This document shows, in pieces, positions 34,664 to 43,916 of a stretch of 64,000 nt of DNA; the stretch's first letter is position 1; each line of letters begins with the position of its first letter. The stretch comes from Nocardioides aurantiacus (GTDB taxonomy: Bacteria > Actinomycetota > Actinomycetes > Propionibacteriales > Nocardioidaceae), in assembly GCF_003752505.1 (NCBI RefSeq), contig NZ_RKHO01000001.1, positions 1,798,001 through 1,862,000 on the forward strand, read 5' to 3'. Both the position numbers and the translations under genes were made by a program. Under the pieces are notes generated by a model, which was not told where the DNA came from, did no database searches, and was given only the letters and a program-made list of their open reading frames with translations.

Positions 34664-36202
34664 CTAGAGGGCGATGAGGACGGCCTTGGACTGGGTGTAG
34701 GCGTCGAGGACCTCCAGGCCGCCTTCGCGGCCGACACCGGACTGCTTGTAGCCGCCGAACGGCAGGGCCATGTTGGCCTGCTCCCCCCAGGTGTTGACCC
34801 ACACGGTGCCGGCCTGGATCGCTGCGGCCATCTGGTGGGCGGTCGTGAGGTTCGTGGTCCACACCGAGGCGGCGAGGCCGTACTGCGTGTCGTTGGCCTG
34901 AGCGATCGCGTCGTCGATGTCGGTGAAGCTGGTCACGACGCCAACGGGTCCGAAGATCTCCTCACGCACGACCGTCATGTCACGGGTGACGTCGTCGATC
35001 AGAGTCGGGGTGAAGAAGAAGCCCTGGTTGCCGTAGCGGGTGCCGCCCGTGACCACGCGTGCGCCCTCTGCGACAGCGCCGTCGACATAAGACTGCACGC
35101 GGTCGAAGTGTGCCTTGGTTGCCAGCGCACCCACCGGCGAGCCCGGCATGAACGGGTCCAGGGGCGCGAACGCCTCGACGGCCTGGGCCAGCAGCGTCGT
35201 GAACTCTTCGCGGACCTCCTCTTGGACCAACACCCGGGATCCGGCGACGCAGGCCTGACCGGCATTGCCCAGGAATGCCACGGCCGCGCCACGAGCAGCT
35301 GCCTCGAGGTCGGCGTCGGCGAACACCACGGTCGGGGATTTCCCACCCAGCTCGAGGGTGACGTTCTTGAGCGTTCCGGCGGCTACCTGCTGCACGTGCT
35401 TGCCGATGGCGGTCGAGCCCGTGTAGGCGATCTTGGCGACGCCCGGGTGCGCGACGAGCGCCTCGCCCGCCTCGGCACCGAGACCGGTGACGACATTGAT
35501 GACCCCGGCGGGCAGGTCGGTCGACTCCAACAGCTCGGCGAGCCGCAGGGTGCTCAACGATGCGGTCTCGGCGGGCTTGAGTACTACCGTGTTCCCAGTG
35601 GCCAGGGCCGGAGCGAGCTTGCTCGGCAGTTGGGCCATGGGGCCGTTCCAGCCCCAGATGATCCCGACGACACCGAGCGGCTCCTTGCGCGTGTACCCGA
35701 GCCGGTCGTGCGCGGTGGGCACCGTGGTCCCGAACAGCTTGGTAGGCCAGCCCGCGTAGTAGCGGAAGATTTCAGCGGACTCAGCCAGCATCTGGTCACT
35801 GATCATCCTCGGCACCCCCATGTTCACGGAATCAAGGATCGCGAGCTCCTCGGCGTTGACCTCGATCAGGTCGGCGATCTGACTCAGCACGCGACCGCGG
35901 CCATCGGCACTCATCCGCGCCCAGGCCGGGTCGAGCAAGGCCTGTCGGGCCGCGACGACGGCAGAGTCGACGTCCTGCGCCGTGCCGCGCGGCACGCAAG
36001 GCAGTGCACCCTCTGTGGCCGGGTCGATGTTCGGCAGCGTCTCACCGCTCGCGGCAGGGACCCGCTGTCCGGCGATGTGCATCAGGTGCAGCTCGGCGTC
36101 GAGGAACGTCGGCAGGTTCCGGCGGGCGTCCAGGTTGATCTCCGGAAGCGTCCCGCCGGGGGTCTTGCGGGCGGCCGGGGTGGTCTTGAGGTCCAACGTC
36201 AT
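34664..36202 (-). CDS. aldehyde dehydrogenase (NAD(P)-dependent), 512 aa
   Basis: Catalytic features are complete: LELGGKSP with the general-base Glu, GNAGQACVAGSR with the nucleophile Cys, and GWNGPM with the oxyanion Asn. The C-terminal EIFGPVGVV and the motif NTWGEQANMALPFGGYKQSG match betaine- or phenylacetaldehyde-type ALDH. Two operator-like palindromes upstream (36239-36277) match the one before the adjacent TetR gene. The MFS gene downstream suggests a detoxification unit for an aldehyde-yielding compound. Confidence 0.95.
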   Translation of the reverse strand: MTLDLKTTPAARKTPGGTLPEINLDARRNLPTFLDAELHLMHIAGQRVPAASGETLPNIDPATEGALPCVPRGTAQDVDSAVVAARQALLDPAWARMSADGRGRVLSQIADLIEVNAEELAILDSVNMGVPRMISDQMLAESAEIFRYYAGWPTKLFGTTVPTAHDRLGYTRKEPLGVVGIIWGWNGPMAQLPSKLAPALATGNTVVLKPAETASLSTLRLAELLESTDLPAGVINVVTGLGAEAGEALVAHPGVAKIAYTGSTAIGKHVQQVAAGTLKNVTLELGGKSPTVVFADADLEAAARGAAVAFLGNAGQACVAGSRVLVQEEVREEFTTLLAQAVEAFAPLDPFMPGSPVGALATKAHFDRVQSYVDGAVAEGARVVTGGTRYGNQGFFFTPTLIDDVTRDMTVVREEIFGPVGVVTSFTDIDDAIAQANDTQYGLAASVWTTNLTTAHQMAAAIQAGTVWVNTWGEQANMALPFGGYKQSGVGREGGLEVLDAYTQSKAVLIAL

Positions 36203-36238
36203 GGCTCTGTCCTTTCCTGCAATGGTCCCACCCGAAAC

Positions 36239-36277
36239 CGGATAGGTTGTCCACTACCGTAACGGACAGGCTGTCCG
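36239..36277. promoter_or_regulatory. tandem TetR operators upstream of the aldehyde dehydrogenase
   Basis: CGGATAGGTTGTCC (36239-36252) and the perfect palindrome CGGACAGGCTGTCCG (36263-36277) lie 37-75 bases before the start codon. The first is the reverse complement of the site before the TetR gene. Confidence 0.7.
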
Positions 36278-36325
36278 CTTTCAACAGTAAGCACGTCTCA
36301 CCGCTACGGTCGGCCGTGTGACCCA

Positions 36326-36898
36326 TCAACTCCGGACGCGAAGGCCGTCGATGAAGACCTGGACAAGAGTCGTTGAGGAGGCTGGGTCCTCGCCCACCTG
36401 ACCGAGCGCGGCGATGGCGTCCAGGACCTGTCGGATGGAGACATCCACGCGAACCTCACCGTTGTTCTGAGCCGCAAGAAGCAGCGGCTCCCCGGCACGG
36501 ACGACCAAGGCGCGACTACCAGTCACCACCGCATCCCCATCATCGGACCCACCACGGCCGGGCTCGCCGCGGAGCAGGGAGATCAAGGGACCCTTGCGAC
36601 CTCCGACTGCATGAAAGGTTGAGAGCCAGTTCAGCAATCGCTCGCCGGGAGAGTCACCCTCAACGGTGATCGTTGCCGCGCAGATGTCCTCAATCTCGGT
36701 GCGATACAGCTCGGTCAGCAGCTCCAGGCGGCCGGGGAAGTTGCGGTAGAGGGTCGCCATTCCCACTCCTGCGCGCCGCGCCACCTCAGCCATTGATGGC
36801 TCCTCAGGCTCGCGGAACGCCTCTTGCGCGACCTCGATGATCCGCGTCCGGTTACGATTCGCATCCTTTCGGGTTCGTACCCCAGCGCTCTGCGTCAT
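36326..36898 (-). CDS. TetR-family transcriptional regulator, 190 aa
   Basis: Helix-turn-helix in residues about 15-60 (RTRIIEVAQEAFREPEEPSM, AEVARRAGVGMATLYRNFPG). The operator CGGACAACCTATCCG is 14 bases upstream of the ATG, and its complement lies before the aldehyde dehydrogenase, so the regulator probably represses itself and the ALDH-MFS genes. The C-terminal ligand domain has LISLLRGEPGRGG and ends GLRVRS. Confidence 0.92.
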   Translation of the reverse strand: MTQSAGVRTRKDANRNRTRIIEVAQEAFREPEEPSMAEVARRAGVGMATLYRNFPGRLELLTELYRTEIEDICAATITVEGDSPGERLLNWLSTFHAVGGRKGPLISLLRGEPGRGGSDDGDAVVTGSRALVVRAGEPLLLAAQNNGEVRVDVSIRQVLDAIAALGQVGEDPASSTTLVQVFIDGLRVRS

Positions 36899-36911
36899 GC
36901 AAGTAGAATAC

Positions 36912-36926
36912 CGGACAACCTATCCG
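36912..36926. promoter_or_regulatory. operator before the TetR gene at 36.3 kb
   Basis: CGGACAACCTATCCG; reversed, it is CGGATAGGTTGTCCG, shared with 36239-36252. Confidence 0.7.
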
Positions 36927-36929
36927 TTA

Positions 36930-37347
36930 TGACTGGACGCGCGCAGACGCCCTTCCAGCACCGTCGATAGCGCGGCTGAGCCGACATTCCGGAGCCAATT
37001 TTCTCGCAGCCAATGCTTGCAGTAAGCGACCGACCGCATCGGTGGGGTCATAGACCGACCCGCCCAGGCTCAAGCTGATGTGTCGCGTGGTGAGCTCGTG
37101 CCCGATCGCCCGGGCGTCCGACAGGGCCCGGGCTAAGCGGTCGAGCTTGGTCACTACCAGGGTGTCTGTCGCGCGGTAGGTCGCGAGTGCCTTGAGAGCC
37201 CGGGACGTTTCCGATTCGTACCAGTCACGCCGACATCGATGTAGATCCGCTCGGCCTCAAAGCCGAGGCCGAGGATGGCGGCGCAGTGGGCGGTGAGGTT
37301 TCGTGATCGGTGGAGTGTCGGGCGTACCCGACCAGCAGGGCGCTCAT
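36930..37347 (-). pseudogene. serine recombinase (resolvase/invertase) relic
   Basis: From ATG 37347 the frame gives SALLVGYARHSTDH, the N-terminal catalytic region of Tn3-type resolvases with the nucleophile Ser displaced to the HST position. The next part, AAILGLGFEAERIYIDVGVT, and then TDTLVVTKLDRLARALSDAR and ISLSLGGSVYDPTDAVGRLL, lie in two other frames. The C-terminus after residue 100 is lost and no DNA-binding domain remains. A decayed mobile element gene. Confidence 0.72.
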
Positions 37348-37581
37348 TGCGACCTCCAAGGAGTGGCTCGGTTGTTCCACGGGAGGCAGCCGACTCGAGC
37401 ATCAGCCAGCTCCCGAGTAGATCAGCAGGCGCTCACGACTTGGCGCCCGCAACGGCCATGGGCGGGCAGAAGGGGGTCATCACGTGCGGCGCGACCAGCG
37501 AGATCACTCCGCCGGGCCGCATCGGCTGAGATGCTGGTGGCGTTGGTCCCCTCACCTGAGGGGCGCAGAAAGGGAGTTGTG

Positions 37582-37809
37582 ATGGCCGACAAGAAGAACG
37601 TTCATACGGTGCCGACTGAAGATGGATGGGCTAACCGCCGCGAGGGTGGGAAGCGCGCTGCAAGCACGCACGACACCAAGGCCGAGGCGCAGGCGGCCGG
37701 TCGCGCGGCGGCGAAGAAGGATGGCGTCGAGCACCTGATTCACAAGAAGGACGGCACAATCGGAGGCCGCAACTCCTACGGGAACGACCCTCACCCGCCC
37801 AAGGGCTGA
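37582..37809 (+). CDS. DUF2188 domain protein, 75 aa
   Basis: ATG 37582 is preceded by AAAGGGAG. The product KNVHTVPTEDGWANRREGGK, then RAASTHDTKAEAQAAGRAAA, is the DUF2188 beta-hairpin and helix. It ends with KKDGTIGGRNSYGNDPHPPK. A second DUF2188 protein sits in the defence island at 53.3 kb. These proteins are widespread and unassigned. Confidence 0.88.
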   Translation: MADKKNVHTVPTEDGWANRREGGKRAASTHDTKAEAQAAGRAAAKKDGVEHLIHKKDGTIGGRNSYGNDPHPPKG

Positions 37810-38312
37810 GCGAAAGGTCACGTTGGCCAGCCAACACTGCCAACTGCCACGACAGGACCGTTGATCACCCCTTTCGTGGAGCGCGACCGACCCACAGCGA
37901 AATCCTCTTCCGGCGATTGGGGCCGGCGCCCGCTCTGCGGAGGGCGGTCGACTTGAGAAGCGCTCGGTTGCGAGCTGCATCGCAGCCTGCCCTCACCTTT
38001 CAGTCGACTCAGTCCAGAGCGTCACCGGTGAGTTGGGCGACGAGGCCTTCCTCGGCGAGAAATCGTCGCCGCTGAAGATCTGGCGGGCGGCATCTCGGGG
38101 TACGTCTCGGTTGTTGCCTGGCCTTCGTCGGCCGGCTGGCCCAGCTGAAGAAGCAGGGCTGAGCGACGGTCCAGGGAGCAGCAGACACGCGAGGCAGCAC
38201 CTGACTGAGAGACACGTGGGTCCGCGCCGCGCGGCGGACCCCGGAGACTAAGACAAGATCGCTGAGCGCCAGGTCCGCCCTTTGACCCTAAGCGGTACGT
38301 CGACTCAAGATC
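37810..38312. other. no gene seen
   Basis: About 500 bases with only Arg/Pro-rich chance frames on both strands. No hairpin or promoter stands out. Confidence 0.35.
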
Positions 38313-39236
38313 ATGGGAAGAGCGAATCGACGCCGGCCCGTGCGGGGTTCGGGGAAGTTGCACGGACTGCACCGAATCACCATGGACCACGTGGCACCGA
38401 AAGCGGGTCGCATATCTGACCCCCAGACCACCACGATGATGAGACCATTGGTGATGTTCTCAGTCGCGGACGGACATGCGGTCACCGAAGGCCCCGAAAT
38501 TCTGCGGCTGCGGCAGAAGGCCAGCCATGTCGCAGCTCTCATCGACGCTCCACGTAGCCGGGCGTCAGGTTGCGGCGCCACCGTGAAGCCCCTGATCGGT
38601 TGGGTGGACATCGTCGCTGAACTCCGCCGCCTCCAGCCGCTCGCCACCCATACCGTCCGGGTCTTGCAGCCCCACTACAGCTACGACCCAGAAGAGCCCG
38701 GCATCGACCTGGTCCGCCAGGCTCAGGCGCGCGAGGTTGACCTGCGTCTCATCACCACCCCCACGACGTTGACTACCCATCCTCTGCTGACCTCTATCTT
38801 TCCCCGCACCCTGATCGGTCCCGTACTCATGCGGGCAGTGATCGTCGATGCTCGAGCAGCGGTGATTGGCGTCGACCCTGACGCGGCCGGCAACCGGGTG
38901 GCCATGAGCACACACTCGCCACATGTCGTCGCGGCGCTCCTGGACCTCTGGCGAGCCACGGTGCCGCACTGCCGTACCGCGCTCGCGCCTAACGAGGCGC
39001 CCCCGCTGACAGCACGGCAACTTCAGGTCGCGCGGCTCATCTGCCTTGGCCACATGGATCAAGAGATTGCCCGCACCCTCGCAACGTCGCTGCGAACCGT
39101 GGAACGCGAGATCGGCGCCATCTACACCGCGTTGGGCACACGCAGCCGCACCAAAGCCGTACTGCTGATGCGCGGCCGCGGCGTCAACGGCGGCGCCAAC
39201 GTCATTGAAAAACAGCCGAGGACCAGGCGGGGCTAA
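38313..39236 (+). CDS. LuxR-type helix-turn-helix regulator, 307 aa
   Basis: The C-terminal 60 residues are a LuxR/GerE DNA-binding domain: PLTARQLQVARLICLGHMDQ, EIARTLATSLRTVEREIGAI, YTALGTRSRTKAVLL. The N-terminal 220 residues contain PLIGWVDIVAELRRLQPLAT and TLIGPVLMRAVIVDARAAVI, resembling TrmB-like regulators with a PLD-type sensor half. The start is uncertain: ATG 38313, 38382 or 38436. It has no REC domain, so the signal is probably a small ligand. Confidence 0.75.
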   Translation: MGRANRRRPVRGSGKLHGLHRITMDHVAPKAGRISDPQTTTMMRPLVMFSVADGHAVTEGPEILRLRQKASHVAALIDAPRSRASGCGATVKPLIGWVDIVAELRRLQPLATHTVRVLQPHYSYDPEEPGIDLVRQAQAREVDLRLITTPTTLTTHPLLTSIFPRTLIGPVLMRAVIVDARAAVIGVDPDAAGNRVAMSTHSPHVVAALLDLWRATVPHCRTALAPNEAPPLTARQLQVARLICLGHMDQEIARTLATSLRTVEREIGAIYTALGTRSRTKAVLLMRGRGVNGGANVIEKQPRTRRG

Positions 39237-39239
39237 TCA

Positions 39240-39387
39240 GCGTCAGCTGGTAGACATCGCGCGAATCCTGGTGGAAACGACGGATCTCTCTGGACCTCGT
39301 CTACACATCGCACCATTCGTGCAAGACGTGATGATGCATCAGTTGGGTGCGGACCTCATAGCGGCCCGGGACGGTGAGGAGCATTAG
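39240..39387 (+). other. possible short reading frame after the LuxR gene
   Basis: The frame QRQLVDIARILVETTDLSGP, then RLHIAPFVQDVMMHQLGADL, looks protein-like but has only a TTG (39205) inside the LuxR gene as start. It may be the true tail of a frameshifted neighbour or a small peptide. Confidence 0.25.
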
Positions 39388-39403
39388 CTGCGACCCTCGT
39401 CGA

Positions 39404-39775
39404 TCAGCCGGAACACGCTGACCCCCAGGAGCCGCGCGCTACAAGCGCAAGTCGGCCAGCGGGTCGGCGCTCCAGCAAGATCGCCTCACCCACCACCAGC
39501 CTGCGCACCGTGTCGAACGCCGCCCCGACATCCCAACGCTCCAGCGCCACCGCCTCCGCCGGGCTCAGCAGCTCCCGCATCACCAACAGCGCCGGGGCAC
39601 TCCACTCCTCAAGGCACGCAGGAGCCAGAAGGACGCGGTCAGTGTGGACGTCGGTCACCCGCGTGAACCCGGACCCGGTGCCACCGAGAAGTTGAAACCT
39701 TCCACGCAGGCGTCCAGCCACCGCCATCGTCTCCCCGGCACTGATCCGGGTGACGTCGATACGCTCGTTGTTCAT
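39404..39775 (-). CDS. hypothetical protein, 123 aa
   Basis: From ATG 39775 (MNNERIDVTRISAGETMAVA) the protein has LLAPACLEEWSAPALLVMRE and LLSPAEAVALERWDVGAAFD, both well-formed helices. Its last 20 residues (ARGSWGSACSG) look unnatural. A neighbouring frame ends LLGVSVFRLIDEGRS, so a late frameshift near 39440 is possible. Family not recognised. Confidence 0.6.
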   Translation of the reverse strand: MNNERIDVTRISAGETMAVAGRLRGRFQLLGGTGSGFTRVTDVHTDRVLLAPACLEEWSAPALLVMRELLSPAEAVALERWDVGAAFDTVRRLVVGEAILLERRPAGRLALVARGSWGSACSG

Positions 39776-39900
39776 ACCCCTAGCGTCGGAACCGAGACAT
39801 CGTGAACGAGCGCCGCCAGGCGCCAGACGCCGGACGGAAACTGACACTCGAAGCCCGGATGCGTTGGACCTCGTAAATGAGCCGTTCCACCAAACTGCGC

Positions 39901-40188
39901 CTACGAGCGTCGGGCGCGCCTCATCCTCGCAAGATCGAAAGCGCACTCCCGCTCAGCAACCTCGTCCGACTCCTCCGCCGACAACCACGAGACAGCGAGG
40001 ACCCTGCGGTCAGCGTCCTCATCATCCTTGACCCACCGGCCCTGGCTCCACCCCCGAACAGTTGCATCAAGCTCGGCGCCCTCGGTGGGCCAGTCATCGT
40101 CGGGTCCGCCGTTGAGCATGAGGTACACGTTCGCCGTCTGAACCGGATGGCCCCATCGGCTCCACCACAGGAACCCGCCGACCTTCAC
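39901..40188 (-). CDS. hypothetical protein, 95 aa
   Basis: Begins MKVGGFLWWSRWGHPVQTAN and continues YLMLNGGPDDDWPTEGAELD, with Trp-rich, acidic composition that is protein-like, ending in a basic helix. No membrane segment after the first hydrophobic stretch. Followed 125 bases later by another small hypothetical gene on the same strand. Family unknown. Confidence 0.55.
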   Translation of the reverse strand: MKVGGFLWWSRWGHPVQTANVYLMLNGGPDDDWPTEGAELDATVRGWSQGRWVKDDEDADRRVLAVSWLSAEESDEVAERECAFDLARMRRARRS

Positions 40189-40628
40189 CGACCACGCCGG
40201 ACCTCACGGTGCCGATGCTCGCTGGTCAGGAGCACCACCTCACGGCGTAGCGGTTTCGCTGTCCCTACGCGGGTGGTTGGCGTAGGTTCAACGGCGGCTC
40301 CGGGGAAGTTTGCTGCTTCCCCGGAGCACCAACTTGTTCCAGTCCCGCAGCGTGGCGCAGGCCGGGACAGCCGTGTCCTCAACTCGATCACAGAACCAGC
40401 GCCGCGCTTCGTCTCATCGGCCATCGGCCATCGGCCATCGGCCATCCCCGAGGGAGCTAGCGCGTTCGGGTGCCTCGCCTCCACACAGGAGTCGTGACTA
40501 CTGCGACGCTTCCCGGTGGAGCGTATGGGTCGAAGGCTCCGCAGACTCGTCCCTCCACGTTGGGTCTGCGGATATCTCCATCCTCTCGCCAGCCCAGTCG
40601 CCACCCACAGAGATGGCCCGTGACAGCG
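40189..40628. other. no gene; contains a 7-bp tandem repeat
   Basis: About 440 bases. CATCGGC repeats four times at 40415-40442. A minus-strand frame crosses the stretch but is rich in Arg, Thr and Pro. Confidence 0.4.
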
Positions 40629-41087
40629 TCAGGCGTGGCGCCGGGCGGTGCGTTGCGCACGGACGACCGCAGCAACCTTGGCCGGCAACGCGATCTCAAC
40701 GGATCCGGAGATGCAGCGTGACACCAAGCGGCCTAGTGAGGACCCGCACTCGCCTTTCAGTATGACGCCAGCGGCGCCGGCATCTAGTAGCAAGGCGGCT
40801 TGTGCGGAGGTACAACTGGTGCAGTGTGCGATCATGACGGGCGCGCGGCCAGATGCAGCCTCCAGTTGCAGCAAAGCAGTGCTTACCTGCTCGCCGTAGT
40901 CTGACGCTCCGCGAACCCCCAGGACGAGCGCGTCAATGCGCTGGCCGGAGAGGTCACTGACCAGGTCAGTCATCCCAGAGGTGACAGATGCTACGAGTAG
41001 GTTGGCCTCTGCGGTGAGCACGTCGAGAATTGCAGCGGCGAGCTCGGCGTTTCGTTCGATGATGGCCACGGTCGCTACTGAGTCCAT
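40629..41087 (-). CDS. receiver-like protein without phospho-acceptor Asp
   Basis: 152 aa with the CheY-like order: VATVAIIERNAELAAAI, then RIDALVLGVRG, APVMIAHCTSC, LLLDAGAAGVILKGE. The conserved Lys is present but the acceptor Asp position is Gly (ALVLGV, about residue 57), so it is probably not phosphorylated. There is no DNA-binding domain. It may be a decoy, or a relic of a NarL-type regulator whose helix-turn-helix has been lost. Confidence 0.7.
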   Translation of the reverse strand: MDSVATVAIIERNAELAAAILDVLTAEANLLVASVTSGMTDLVSDLSGQRIDALVLGVRGASDYGEQVSTALLQLEAASGRAPVMIAHCTSCTSAQAALLLDAGAAGVILKGECGSSLGRLVSRCISGSVEIALPAKVAAVVRAQRTARRHA

Positions 41088-42224
41088 TACCTGCCGCCCC
41101 TCGTTAGCTCGCCGTGCCGCGTCATGCTGGCCGACAAGGTCCCATCACAGCACGACGCCATGTCGGTGTCCTAGAACTACCGATGGGTCGCGCTACCGAG
41201 TGACCCGGGTTGACTGCGCGCTTCATTACTCTCCGCCCTCAGCGGTAGGCGGCGCCCCAAAGTCGGTACGTCGCCGTGGCGGTCCGTGTGCAAGCCGCAA
41301 ACCGGCACCCACCGTCGCCGCGCCCTAGTGGTCCCATGACCTCACTACTCATCACCCCGGCAGTCCGCCCAGAGATGATGAGGTGCCTCCATCGTGACTC
41401 ACTCGAACTCCCGACCAAGACACCCTTGACCTCAACACATTGTGGAATTTAATGTAGAGGTCGCGGCGCGAGGAAGGGCTGCACCGACGCCTCGAAGCCG
41501 GGATCAGGACCACACCTTCTCGGCGACGGCTCCGATGTCGTTCCCGTCTCGCTCCCGTGGCTGAGTCGCCCGCACCTCTCCCCCGTTGTGCGGGCGACTC
41601 TCCACGGATATGCATTCTTGCCGAACCAGTCGCCACAGCGGGGCCGCCGCGCTAGATGTCAGCGGTTTTAGCGAGCGAGAACCGGATGACAGTGGGGTGC
41701 CTGCAGAACGCAGTCGCGGATGGTCTGTAATTGATCATTTGCCCCAGGGCGTCTCCTGGGCGTCGGCAACGGCGTCTCATGCCCCGATGCTCCGTCCGTG
41801 TTCTGGAGCAGTAGATGCGTCAGCACCGCGACTGGTGTAGACGACTACAGGTGGTCGCGCCACGCCGCTGGAGGGACCCTGCCGCTGACGATCGCGCGGC
41901 GGGGGTCGCGGCCCGACTCGCGATCTTGTCCTACGGCCCAAAGCGGCGCCCACGCGTGTCCGTGTTCTGCACGAGCTGGGGTCAGGACCTGCGTGCGTGC
42001 CCTAGGAGGTTCTGGTCGAACGTGTCCTCGTATAGCGCGTGTGTTTGATCCCGGATGGGCTCACCGCACTAGCCGTCGTCATACCCGTGCACTCCTGAGA
42101 ATGGCACATCGGTGCTACGGACGTCCTCTTAGCCGTGCTTGCGTAAAACGGCGATGGCATCGTCGCGGACGCCCTCAAGTAGGTCAAAAATCCTAATACA
42201 GAAGAGGTTGGGGCGCCGTCGCCT
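41088..42224. other. 1.1 kb without a supported gene
   Basis: Frames on both strands are short and biased to Arg, Ser, Cys and Pro. Local base composition is more AT-rich than average in places (near 41440-41460 and 42180-42210). I found no tRNA, hairpin array or transposase. It may be degenerate DNA. Confidence 0.35.
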
Positions 42225-43091
42225 CTAGGCCGACATCGGATGCGTCACGCTGCTACGGCGGTCATGTCGCTGCGGAGGCATCGCATGGGCGCCATCAGTC
42301 ATTCCTCGGCGCAGGTCCCGAAGGATGCGAGCCAACCGACGCGAGATCTGCATCTGGGTTACCCCGATGTCTTTCGCAATCTCGCTCTGGGTCAACCCCT
42401 GAAAGAATCTCAGTTCGATGACGCGCCGGTCGCGCTCCCCCAACCGCCGCACCAAGGGACCCAACGCAGTTCGTGCCTCAACGGCAGCTTGTTGCGTATC
42501 GTGAACGGCCAACGTTTCACCCACAGTAGTGTCGCTATCAGTCCCAATTGGCAGGTCGAGCGATGCGGGTGAGAAGCAGCCCCGCGCAGTTAGTGCCTGC
42601 TCGATGTCGGTGACGTCCACGTTTAGGGCGTCCGCAAGGTGGATCGGGCGTGGTGAATGTCCAAGCTCGGCGCTCAAGTTGCTCTCCACTGACGCAATCG
42701 CACGCTGCAGTTCTTGCGTTCGACGAGGGGGACGGACCATCCACCCGTGGTCACGAAAGTAGCGCTTGATCTCCCCGCGAATGGTGGGGGCTGCAAACGA
42801 GAAAAAGTCGAAACCGGCATTGACATCGAATCGCTGCACAGCCTTGACAAGCGCAAGCCGCGCAACGGCGGCGAGGTCGTCGTAGTCGATACCACGTCTG
42901 CGGTACCGCGAGGCCAGCGACTCGGCAGCCGCAACATTGAGCACGACGATGTCGTCAAGGAACGACCGAGCCTGTCGAGCGTCTGAGGCGCTGGCCGCAA
43001 GACGGAACAGTTCGGCCGTGCGCTGCGCTCGTCGCGCCCGGGTCTCAGCACTGCCCGGAGAGGGCGTCGATCGCAACTCGTGAGAGGTCAT
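42225..43091 (-). CDS. SigB/SigF/SigG-family sigma factor, 288 aa
   Basis: Region 2 (VVLNVAAAESLASRYRRRGI, DYDDLAAVARLALVKAVQRF, DVNAGFDFFSFAAPTIRGEI, KRYFRDHGWMVRPPRRTQEL) and region 3 are of the stress/sporulation SigB-type. Region 4 is LRFFQGLTQSEIAKDIGVTQ, then MQISRRLARILRDLRR. An N-terminal 45-residue extension is Arg/Ala-rich. Such factors answer osmotic, cold or stationary stress and are held by RsbW-type anti-sigma factors, but none lies beside it. Confidence 0.93.
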   Translation of the reverse strand: MTSHELRSTPSPGSAETRARRAQRTAELFRLAASASDARQARSFLDDIVVLNVAAAESLASRYRRRGIDYDDLAAVARLALVKAVQRFDVNAGFDFFSFAAPTIRGEIKRYFRDHGWMVRPPRRTQELQRAIASVESNLSAELGHSPRPIHLADALNVDVTDIEQALTARGCFSPASLDLPIGTDSDTTVGETLAVHDTQQAAVEARTALGPLVRRLGERDRRVIELRFFQGLTQSEIAKDIGVTQMQISRRLARILRDLRRGMTDGAHAMPPQRHDRRSSVTHPMSA

Positions 43092-43902
43092 GAGGGATCC
43101 CAGGGATGGGGTGTGTCGGGCTATCGCCGGCGGCTACAGCGAAGTTTTGAGTAGCGCTCATCTGCCACGTCGGGGAAATTGACCACACTTGCGGCCCACC
43201 GCTGAGGTGCCCACGTGGGGATCGCGACAACTGAACACTGCGTTGAGCATACGTCAACAGTTGTGCCGTGAATCTCAACAAGCGCTCGGCGTGTTCGCGA
43301 GTCTTCGCCTGAGAGCGACTACATGCGAGGCGTGGAAGATCTAGCCCCGACCTACCCGAAGCTCAGCTGCACGCGCGACGGCCCGCCGGCAGGTTCGGGC
43401 TAACTACAGAAGGGTCTGACCTGCGCTTTCGGGAGAGGTCGAGGCCACCCGTCACGCGCCAGAGCGTTCCCCGTCACGTTTGCCTTGACGTCGAGAGAGT
43501 TGCCGGTTTTCGCAGGCCAGAGGCGTCGGGGCCCTCCGTTCGGCTGCGGGAGGGCGTCCTCGCTGAGCGCGCGGGTCACCCGGCGGGCGCGGCGGGACTC
43601 GCTCCAGCAACGTTCACGGGGTGCGGGGAACCCACGTCCCATCGTCGAACATGTCGAGCAGCGCGGCGCCGAACCGTCTGGTGAACCGATCTGTGCTCAA
43701 CTTGCGCGCAGCTCCTCGGGGGTGCGCGCGAGCCTGACTAGCGACCGGGCGCACTGGGGCGTCTGCCACGTCTCAGAAGTCGCCGTCGCTGTAGCCGTCA
43801 GCTGGAGCCCTGCTCGCCAACACCTCGCCGCGGCGAGCAGAGTGGCTGGTTGCGCGGCAACTACCCCACAACACTGTCTAAACTAGGTAATCGAGCCGTT
43901 GA
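43092..43902. other. 0.8 kb without a supported gene
   Basis: Only low-quality frames. Just before the Fic gene the 7-base inverted repeat TCTAAAC ... GTTTAGA (43877-43916) brackets the likely promoter. Confidence 0.4.
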
Positions 43903-43916
43903 TTGGTGTGTTTAGA
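43877..43916. promoter_or_regulatory. inverted repeat at the Fic gene start
   Basis: TCTAAAC and GTTTAGA arms about 26 bases apart span the start region of the Fic gene. The Fic C-terminus has a winged-helix-like segment, so autoregulation is possible. Weak evidence. Confidence 0.35.

Noticed and set aside
34481-36262. A 593-codon open frame on the plus strand over the aldehyde dehydrogenase gene
   Set aside because: It is antisense to a complete ALDH with all catalytic motifs. Its Gly/Arg/Asp-rich composition is what high-GC codon bias produces in the opposite frame.
40185-40604. Minus-strand frame overlapping the 95-aa hypothetical gene by four bases
   Set aside because: The ATGA overlap looks attractive, but the 139-residue product is Arg/Thr/Pro-rich and includes the translation of a simple repeat.
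43400-43642. Minus-strand 80-codon frame upstream of the Fic gene
   Set aside because: No family pattern, rich in Arg and Pro, and no ribosome site.
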